This document shows positions 58,547-64,000 of a stretch of DNA of 64,000 bases, in pieces. The notes beneath the pieces are model-generated. The model did not search any database, had not been told where the DNA came from, and saw only the letters and a program-made list of their open reading frames with translations. Origin of the DNA: JBGSYJ01 sp041748075 (lineage in GTDB: Bacteria > Acidobacteriota > Thermoanaerobaculia > Gp7-AA8); contig JBGTDX010000118.1 of the NCBI GenBank assembly GCA_041748075.1, positions 1 through 64,000 on the forward strand, given 5' to 3'. The translations under genes and the position numbers were made by a program. Position 1 is the first letter of the stretch. Every line of letters starts with the position of its first letter.

Positions 58547-58891
58547 GAACCGGGCAGACCCGCACTCTATTTCGACCGGTCCAATCAGGAACAGTTCTTG
58601 CCTTGGTCAGACCCGACAGGCAGCTACCTCGCGCTTCCTGACATCGCATGAACGCCGTATTTGCAGAACCTTCACCTCGACCGACCCGTCGAAGCAACCC
58701 GCCTCACCGCGGGCCCGCTGCAGTCTCCCCTCTCAGAACCGCGGCCACGCAACCCAACCCCGTAAGCATGGTGAGGATTTTTTTTCGCCGGCATTCACTT
58801 TTATCAGCCACAGGCCCTCTAATAACCAGACGCTCATTGATGGGAATGGCGACCCGGAGCCAACCGCCCGGCCGGGAATGCGAGGTTGACC

Positions 58892-59671
58892 ATGTTTGAC
58901 GACGTTCTGATCGAATCATCGAACAAGCAACAGGCGCGCGGCGGGTGGAAAACGACTTTGATATCGGTGGCACTTCACGCGGCCGCTATCGGGGGAGTCA
59001 TCGCAGCAGGCTACTACGTCAAAGAGAATCCCGAGGTCATTGAGCGGCCGATTCAGGCTTTCATCGCCCAGGCTGCACCGCCTCCTCCACCGCCGCCTCC
59101 TCCACCTCCGGCATCGAGTGCCCAGCAGCAGACGCCGGCCACAACCGAGGTCCAGCCGACCACTCCCCGTGAGTCGTTCGTCACTCCTCAGGAGGTTCCG
59201 CGAGAGATTCCCCAGGCTTCAGTCCAGACTTCTGCGAGCGATGGAGCCGTCGAAGGCGGCGTAGTCGGCGGTGTGGAGGGAGGCGTCGTAGGCGGAGTGG
59301 TGGGCGGGGTCGTCGGTGGTGTCATCGGCGGAACACTCGGAGGTGTGCTGGGCGGGGAGCTTGGCGGAACAGGCGATCGTCCCGTGCGCGTCGGCGGCAA
59401 CGTCAGGGCGCCGGTGGTCACCACCCGAGTCGAGCCTGTATACACGGAAATTGCAAGGAAGGCCCGCGTTCAGGGCGTGGTGATTCTCGAAGCGATCATC
59501 GACCGGGAGGGGCGGGTGACCGACGTTCGCGTTCTCAAGCCGCTTGCCATGGGGCTCGATCAGGCGGCCATGGACGCGGTCAAGCAGTGGCGATTCAGAC
59601 CGGGAACGATGGAAGGAAAACCCGTTCCGGTCATCTTCAACCTGACTGTCAATTTCAGACTGCAATCATAA
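58892..59671 (+). CDS. tonB: TonB energy transducer with Gly-Gly-Val repeat linker
   Basis: 259 residues from ATG at 58892 (GAGGT upstream). Membrane helix at about 20-40 (T-L-I-S-V-A-L-H-A-A-A-I-G-G-V-I-A) with the His of TonB anchors. A nine-Pro stretch (about 63-71) precedes a Gly/Val repeat region (about 120-160: repeated G-G-V-V and G-G-V-I/L). The C-terminal TonB domain follows (P-V-Y-T-E-I-A-R-K-A-R-V-Q-G-V-V-I-L-E-A). Couples the proton-motive force to outer-membrane receptors; first gene of a tonB-exbB-exbD-exbD operon. Confidence 0.9.
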   Translation: MFDDVLIESSNKQQARGGWKTTLISVALHAAAIGGVIAAGYYVKENPEVIERPIQAFIAQAAPPPPPPPPPPPASSAQQQTPATTEVQPTTPRESFVTPQEVPREIPQASVQTSASDGAVEGGVVGGVEGGVVGGVVGGVVGGVIGGTLGGVLGGELGGTGDRPVRVGGNVRAPVVTTRVEPVYTEIARKARVQGVVILEAIIDREGRVTDVRVLKPLAMGLDQAAMDAVKQWRFRPGTMEGKPVPVIFNLTVNFRLQS

Positions 59672-59710
59672 AGACGCCGCTCAACGAGCAAGCGAGAGGA
59701 GATTCAACAA

Positions 59711-60403
59711 ATGGACGCTAGTCATTTCACAATGATGGGGATGTGGGCGCAGATGGGGTTCATCGCCAAGTCAGTCGTTTTCATTCTGGCGGCGATGTCC
59801 ATCTGGTCTACGGGATTTGCGATCGAGCGCCTCTGGCGCTTTCACAAAGCGAAGAAGGAATCCCTCCAGGTGGCCCTCGGTGTGACGCCGCTGCTCAAAC
59901 AGCACAAGCTCGCCGAAGCGATCACGTTCGCCAAGGACAAAAAGTTCAAGCACAGTCATCTCGCGCGGGTGCTCTCCGCCGGTCTCACGGAGTTTCAGTA
60001 CGAAACCTCTCAGGATCAGCCCGCGGAATTTGACGTGGTCGAAGCGGGCAAACGGGCCATCGAGCGGGAGACCCTCATGACGACAGCAGAGATGAAAAAA
60101 GGCCTGGGCAACCTGGCGACGATCTCCACGACGGCGCCGTTCATCGGACTGTTCGGAACCGTGGTCGGCATCATCAACTCCTTCCGCGGCATGGCGGCGT
60201 CGGGATCGGGCGGTCTGGGAGCGGTCTCGGCAGGAATCGCCGAAGCGCTCGCAGCGACCGCGCTCGGTCTGGCTGTGGCCATTCCTGCCGTCTGGCTTTA
60301 CAACTATTTCTCAGGCAAGGTCGAGCGTTTCCACGTCGAGATGTCGAACGCATCCTCGGAGCTGGTCGACTACTTCATCAAGAACGCCGCTCGCGGCCGT
60401 TGA
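59711..60403 (+). CDS. exbB: ExbB/TolQ-family proton channel protein
   Basis: 230 residues, three membrane helices at about 14-34, 130-155 and 175-200. The cytoplasmic loop and G-N-L-A-T-I-S-T-T-A-P-F-I-G-L-F-G-T-V-V-G-I (about 135-156) are the MotA/TolQ/ExbB signature; G-I-A-E-A-L-A-A-T-A-L-G-L-A-V-A-I is the third helix. Forms the stator with ExbD. GAGAGGAG precedes the start. Confidence 0.94.
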   Translation: MDASHFTMMGMWAQMGFIAKSVVFILAAMSIWSTGFAIERLWRFHKAKKESLQVALGVTPLLKQHKLAEAITFAKDKKFKHSHLARVLSAGLTEFQYETSQDQPAEFDVVEAGKRAIERETLMTTAEMKKGLGNLATISTTAPFIGLFGTVVGIINSFRGMAASGSGGLGAVSAGIAEALAATALGLAVAIPAVWLYNYFSGKVERFHVEMSNASSELVDYFIKNAARGR

Positions 60404-60416
60404 ATCGAGGCTAAAG

Positions 60417-60857
60417 ATGGCATTCGGCTTAGGTGGTGGTAGTCCCGACGAAGTCAAAGGCGACATCAACGTCACGCCTCTTGTCGACGTCTGTCTCGTT
60501 CTGCTGATCATCTTCATGGTCGTTACGCCCATGCTGCAGGCGGGCATGGACGTGATGCTTCCGGAGGGACCTCACGCGGAAAAGAAACCGGGCGAAGAGG
60601 AAGATCTGGTCATCTCGATCAAGAATGACGGAACGGTTTTCGTGGGGCAGGACTGGATTCCCGATCGCGATCTCACGACCTACCTCACGGCCGAGTATCA
60701 GAAGAATCCCGCCAGGACCGTGATGCTCAAAGCAGACCGCAGGCTGAACTTCGGAAAGATTCGAACAGTCATGCAGGCGGCCAACGACGCGCAATTCACT
60801 CAGGTTGCCATCCTCACCGAGAACAAGCAGGCCGGTGCCGAGATGGCGAAGTTCTAG
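60417..60857 (+). CDS. exbD: ExbD/TolR-family protein
   Basis: 146 residues. N-terminal helix about 21-42 begins with the proton-relay Asp in N-V-T-P-L-V-D-V-C-L-V-L-L-I-I-F-M-V-V. The periplasmic domain (about 45-146) has V-M-L-K-A-D-R-R-L-N-F-G-K-I. Pairs with ExbB. Two exbD copies in tandem are frequent in such operons and may form a mixed dimer. Confidence 0.94.
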   Translation: MAFGLGGGSPDEVKGDINVTPLVDVCLVLLIIFMVVTPMLQAGMDVMLPEGPHAEKKPGEEEDLVISIKNDGTVFVGQDWIPDRDLTTYLTAEYQKNPARTVMLKADRRLNFGKIRTVMQAANDAQFTQVAILTENKQAGAEMAKF

Positions 60858-60868
60858 GGGACGAAATC

Positions 60869-61357
60869 ATGGGAATGAGCGTAGGCGGAAGCGGCGGTCT
60901 TTCTTCGGAGATCAACATCACACCACTGGTCGACGTCGTGCTGGTGCTGCTGATCATCTTCATGGTGGCCACGCCGATCCTCCAGATGGGACTCGACGTC
61001 GAAGTCCCTCCGAAAGTCGAAACCACGGCAGCTCCGCCGCCGGACGCCCTGACCCAGCTCGTCGTCACGGTCAAACATGACGGCGTCTATCTGAACGCCG
61101 ACAAGATGGCCGACCTCAACATGCTTCGCGACAGGATCGCTCCCATCATGCTCGGACGAGCCGTAAAGGATCGAGTGGTCTTCATCAATTCCGAAGATCA
61201 GATTCCGTTCGATACCGCCGTTCAGGCAATGGATACCGTGCATCAGGCGGGAGCGGCCAAGGTGGGCTTTCTGACCGATCCTCCGAAACCGGGCGATGCC
61301 GGCGGTGCGACTCAGGCGGCCCCGGAAGCAGTCCCCGCCCCCGCGGTCGCGCAATAG
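60869..61357 (+). CDS. exbD: ExbD/TolR-family protein (second copy)
   Basis: 162 residues. S-S-E-I-N-I-T-P-L-V-D-V-V-L-V-L-L-I-I-F-M-V-A holds the relay Asp. The C-terminus ends in an Ala/Pro-rich tail. The tRNA-Sec gene begins 22 nt after its stop on the same strand. Confidence 0.94.
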   Translation: MGMSVGGSGGLSSEINITPLVDVVLVLLIIFMVATPILQMGLDVEVPPKVETTAAPPPDALTQLVVTVKHDGVYLNADKMADLNMLRDRIAPIMLGRAVKDRVVFINSEDQIPFDTAVQAMDTVHQAGAAKVGFLTDPPKPGDAGGATQAAPEAVPAPAVAQ

Positions 61358-61379
61358 CTTCAAGCATCACTCACCATCC

Positions 61380-61477
61380 GGAGGCGAACGAGGTCTGGTG
61401 GCCTCCGCGGTCTTCAAAACCGTTGTTTCGGCGCGGAAGCGTCGAAGGGTCGGTTCGATTCCGACCCGCCTCCGCCA
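61380..61477 (+). tRNA. selC: tRNA-Sec (selenocysteine, anticodon TCA)
   Basis: 98 nt with encoded CCA (61475-61477) and G discriminator. Acceptor GGAGGCG/CGCCTCC, a 6-bp D stem (GAGGTC/GGCCTC) with a short TGGT loop, anticodon loop CTTCAAA with TCA at 61414-61416, a long variable arm folding on itself (TTCGGCGC..GCGTCGAA), T-loop TTCGATT. The long D stem and large variable arm separate it from a suppressor tRNA-Ser. It shows the organism reads some UGA codons as selenocysteine. It may be transcribed with the exb operon. Confidence 0.95.
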
Positions 61478-61483
61478 TTTCGA

Positions 61484-61513
61484 AGTTGTGAGTTCTGAGT
61501 TGTGAGTTCAGAG
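61484..61513. repeat. GAGTTGT/GAGTTCT heptamer array directly after tRNA-Sec
   Basis: AAGTTGTGAGTTCTGAGTTG then TGAGTTCAGAG, four units, starting 7 nt after the CCA end of selC. Same family as the elements at 1-146 and 1619-1753, but only the forward arm is present. Confidence 0.85.
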
Positions 61514-61530
61514 TGCCCAATCGCCCGCGC

Positions 61531-61609
61531 GCCGTTGCCGTTCGCCGTTGCCGTTCGCGTTGCCGTAGCCGTACGCCGTAGCCGTTGCCGTTGCCGTACG
61601 CCGTTGCCA
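61531..61609. repeat. GCCGTT/GCCGTA hexamer tandem repeat
   Basis: About twelve GCCGTT or GCCGTA units with extra C residues every 13 nt (GCCGTTGCCGTTC), in the 382-nt gap between selC and the pilus gene. Not coding in any frame I can defend. Confidence 0.85.
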
Positions 61610-61657
61610 GGCGAGTATTCGACTCCAACGCACCGCGCCGGTAGGCGCGGCAGACGG

Positions 61658-61806
61658 TAGCCGGTGGCAAGCGAAGCGCAGCCACCGGATCGTTACCGCG
61701 ATGCTACCTTTCCCGCCCCGTCGGAGTTTTCTTCTGTCACCCCTCCGGGGTGAATGAAAATTTTCGTCCCTCGATCCGGTGGCTGCGCTTCGCTTGGCAC
61801 CGGCTA
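61658..61806. repeat. 35-bp inverted repeat with internal hairpins (REP/BIME-like)
   Basis: The left arm at 61658-61692 (TAGCCGGTGGCAAGCGAAGC...) and the right arm at 61772-61806 are complementary except at one position. Each arm is itself a hairpin (CCGGTGG...CCACCGG). The 79-nt loop contains CACCCCTCCGGGGTG (61738-61752), and GCGCCTCCGGCGC follows at 61816-61828. It completes the repeat-filled selC-pilus gap. Confidence 0.9.
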
Positions 61807-61859
61807 CCCTCTGTTGCGCCTCCGGCGCATGGCATTACTTTGTTGCGCGCTCCACTCCC

Positions 61860-63779
61860 CTAATCCCGCCTCATAGACAACACGGTCGCGCCTCCCGAAT
61901 CGGGCCAGGGCCAGACCGGATGGTTGCAGACTCGGATATGGCGCGAATTGGCTGAAATGTGGAGAGCCGCATTGCCGAGGACAGCGGAGGGAAGGGAGCG
62001 GAAACCGCCCGTGGTGCGATCGCGGTCGAGATCGATCGCGTTCTCTGCAATCACGACACCCAGCAGCGCCGCCCCACCCGCGATCAGAATCTGTTCGTGC
62101 GCCGCGATCACGCCCGACGCTGCAGCGACGACGCCATCGGGCGGAGGCGTGACAAACCGGGGCGCGACACTGCAACAGTCTTCGTACAGATCTCCGTTGA
62201 ATGAACCATCGATATGGATGTCACGTCCGGAGATGAGCAGCACGCGGTTTGGGAGCGCAGGATCCACCGTCAGATTTCCCGAGATGTAGACGGATCCCAC
62301 CGCGATGATCGACGCCTTCCATGCCGCATCACCGGACAGCCGGTTTCCGCCGACCGGAGCGTCGATCCACAGCGCACCATCGACGAGCAGCGTCACTCCC
62401 TGCCAGTCCTCCCCGCTCACCGGAAAGATCGGATCCTCCAGACGAAAGAACGTGATCGGCAACCGCTCCGTATCGAACGGCAACTCCGCATCGTCGCCGA
62501 CGCCCGGCAGCAGTTGATCGTCGAACGGCCACACCTCGAAGCGCGGTCGCTCGCCGGTCGTTCCGAGCTCGAGCTTCGCAGTTCGCGGAACCTCTGTGTC
62601 CGATGTTTCCTGCACGAGGTCCCAGTTCTGATTCGATTCATTCCAGCGGTAAAGCCTCCCCTGCCCCGTCGCACTGCGCGGGGGTCGCGAGGCTCCCGCC
62701 TCCGAGAACTCGAGCCCGTAGTCCTGACAGAGGGATCTGCCACAGGGCCGCGGCGGCGAACCGGTATCAGGATCGTTGTCCGTCCATTCGTTAGCGGGCG
62801 TCCGCGTAGTCAGAAGGAAATACTTCGACAGGCTCTCCGGCGAGACGGGGCGGTAGAGCAGATCCCACGGATTGATTGCCGGGGGCTCGATACGCCGAAC
62901 ACGTTCCCGCGGTGGCGGATCGACTGATGACGATCCCGCGGCAATCGTGCCCGTCGCAGAAAGAGGCGGTGAGCCGCCGCGAAATGAGGATCCGGAAATC
63001 GCATCGATGTTTCCATTCGCATGAACCCTTTCACATGTTCCGCAGAACCTCGAGGTTTCGACCGTGAGGTTTCCGTTACTGAGGATCGATGGCTGCGGAG
63101 CGTTTTCGCCGATGATGGCCTCGAGCGTTTCGGATGCTGCGAGTCGATTGCGGGCGTCGAGCTTCTGTGCAGTCACACGTACCGTCGCGTAGCCATACCG
63201 CCGGCCATCCACGATCGGTGGCCCGTAGAACGAAATTTCGGTAATCCGTCCCCGCGGAACTCTCATCGCTTCCGTCACGAGAGGGTTGAGGTTCGTCTCC
63301 AGCCAGCAATCGTTCGGAGGGACGGGAGTACCATCCGGTCTGCTGCAGGAGAATCGGAGATCGTACTGATCGGATCCCGGCTCCCGTGTGCCGCCGAAGA
63401 CGCGGTTCCATTCACTCCGGAACGGCCCGCGAAACAACCTGTCATCCGTGCCGGTGTAGTGCGATCCGATGTCTCCCCGCATCGTCCTGAAGACACCGAT
63501 ACCGTTCAGCTCACTCTCGGACGTGAAGTGACCACCGAATACCGGAACGAGCTCCGCGTCCTCCGGCGTCAGGAACATCTGTTGTGCGATGCGAACACCG
63601 GCCTCGGCGATCTGGCTCACCTCGATCCGATCCCGCCACGAAACTGCAATCTCTTCTTCGATCGCCGAATAGCTCACGACCGCCATACCGAGCATGCTGA
63701 GAATCAGTGTGAGCATCATCGTGATCACGAGCGCGGCACCGCGACTGCGACACCGCCACTTTGTGTGGTACATGCTCAT
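61860..63779 (-). CDS. Type IV pilus PilX-like minor pilin/assembly protein
   Basis: 639 residues. The N-terminal segment R-S-R-G-A-A-L-V-I-T-M-M-L-T-L-I-L-S-M-L-G-M (about 11-32), then A-V-V-S-Y-S-A-I-E-E-E-I-A, matches the PilX N-terminal pattern (hydrophobic helix after a Gly, with a later Glu). It is much longer than typical PilX (about 200); the large C-terminal region contains G-T-I-A-A-G-S-S-S and a right-handed beta-helix-like stretch (G-V-T-L-L-V-D-G-A-L-W-I-D, G-S-V-Y-I-S-G-N-L-T-V). Likely a surface tip or adhesin-like pilin. Overlaps the next upstream gene by 4 nt. Confidence 0.7.
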   Translation of the reverse strand: MSMYHTKWRCRSRGAALVITMMLTLILSMLGMAVVSYSAIEEEIAVSWRDRIEVSQIAEAGVRIAQQMFLTPEDAELVPVFGGHFTSESELNGIGVFRTMRGDIGSHYTGTDDRLFRGPFRSEWNRVFGGTREPGSDQYDLRFSCSRPDGTPVPPNDCWLETNLNPLVTEAMRVPRGRITEISFYGPPIVDGRRYGYATVRVTAQKLDARNRLAASETLEAIIGENAPQPSILSNGNLTVETSRFCGTCERVHANGNIDAISGSSFRGGSPPLSATGTIAAGSSSVDPPPRERVRRIEPPAINPWDLLYRPVSPESLSKYFLLTTRTPANEWTDNDPDTGSPPRPCGRSLCQDYGLEFSEAGASRPPRSATGQGRLYRWNESNQNWDLVQETSDTEVPRTAKLELGTTGERPRFEVWPFDDQLLPGVGDDAELPFDTERLPITFFRLEDPIFPVSGEDWQGVTLLVDGALWIDAPVGGNRLSGDAAWKASIIAVGSVYISGNLTVDPALPNRVLLISGRDIHIDGSFNGDLYEDCCSVAPRFVTPPPDGVVAAASGVIAAHEQILIAGGAALLGVVIAENAIDLDRDRTTGGFRSLPSAVLGNAALHISANSRHIRVCNHPVWPWPDSGGATVLSMRRD

Positions 63780-64000
63780 GACGGTGGGACCTCGAACGAC
63801 GGTGACGGCTCGCTCGTGCGGAGTCCCGACGTCGTGCAGTCGACTTGCGCGAACACGACATAGCGATACGAAGCGGCGCGTGCCGAAACGACCTTCGGCA
63901 CCATGTCGACCACCCGATTCGTCTCGTAGACATCGATCCGGCCGTCGTAAACGAAGCCCGGAGCTCCATCCAGCTTTCTCGAGCGCTCCACGATGTAGTG
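63776..64000 (-). CDS. Partial gene, probable pilus-associated (PilW-like) protein, cut by the window edge
   Basis: The reading frame enters from the right edge and ends at 63776; about 74 residues are visible (H-Y-I-V-E-R-S-R-K-L-D..V-Y-E-T-N-R-V-V-D-M-V-P-K-V-V-S). The stop overlaps the PilX-like start (ATGA). Position upstream of a pilX-like gene suggests PilW or a related minor pilin, but the visible part is too short for a family call. Confidence 0.5.
   Translation of the reverse strand, partial: HYIVERSRKLDGAPGFVYDGRIDVYETNRVVDMVPKVVSARAASYRYVVFAQVDCTTSGLRTSEPSPSFEVPPS

Noticed and set aside
58566..58891. Possible small genes in the gap before tonB
   Set aside because: Short frames here lack ribosome sites and recognisable sequence; the region is more likely promoter/leader.

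Overview
The window is a GC-rich, gene-dense chromosomal segment from a Gram-negative (diderm) bacterium. The cell type follows from TonB/ExbB/ExbD, a Wza-like exporter, outer-membrane barrels, a SurA-like chaperone, a UB2H-type class A PBP and a DacB-type carboxypeptidase. Heat-shock control by HrcA/CIRCE, a tRNA-Sec gene, frequent TTG/GTG starts and families seen together in Acidobacteriota (UMF1 transporter, DUF2203, DUF4388, (GGV)n TonB) make an Acidobacteriota-like lineage my best guess. This is inference; no rRNA is present.

Left third (1-31 kb), mostly housekeeping: an AmpG-like permease; rsmE and gltA on the + strand; the CIRCE-controlled operon hrcA-grpE-dnaK-dnaJ-prmA on the - strand; a short SurA-like protein; ligA; a membrane protein and a receiver-only response regulator; trmJ; guaB; a UMF1-family permease; dacB; an RNase Z-like MBL protein; a HAD hydrolase; DUF2203; acpP-fabF; an mrcB-like PBP; pgeF; DUF4388, DUF2085 and DUF4013 proteins; a TonB-family protein; a cupin; and a lipoprotein.

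Middle (31-56 kb): one large exopolysaccharide/capsule locus, almost entirely on the - strand. Read in transcription order it encodes an outer-membrane barrel, a Wza-like exporter, a Wzc-like tyrosine kinase, a PHP phosphatase, a small membrane protein, nine GT4-type glycosyltransferases interleaved with an O-antigen polymerase/ligase, a methyltransferase and GDP-mannose dehydratase, then a WecA-type initiating transferase fused to a second membrane/Rossmann module, a polysaccharide deacetylase of the XrtA-associated type and a GNAT protein. A second O-antigen-ligase-like gene diverges at the left-transcribed end. No Wzx flippase and no exosortase were recognised in the window.

Right end (56-64 kb): an MBL-rhodanese-rhodanese protein, a cupredoxin lipoprotein, tRNA-Ala(GGC), a tonB-exbB-exbD-exbD operon followed after 22 nt by tRNA-Sec (selC), a repeat-rich intergenic region, and two type IV pilus minor-pilin-like genes, the second running off the edge.

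The most unusual signal is intergenic. At least six gaps are filled by short arrays of 7-bp units in two inverted arms around a 10-75 nt loop. Each locus uses its own heptamer (TGACGAA, TGAAGGA/TGAAAGA, TGAGTTC/TGAGTTG, TGAATTC), but all contain TGA in one orientation, and several arrays begin at the stop codon of the flanking gene. Because 7 is not a multiple of 3, such arrays place stops in all three frames, and inverted arms do so on both strands. A separate 66-nt near-perfect palindrome and a half copy of it 1.2 kb away also supply the stop codons of two genes.
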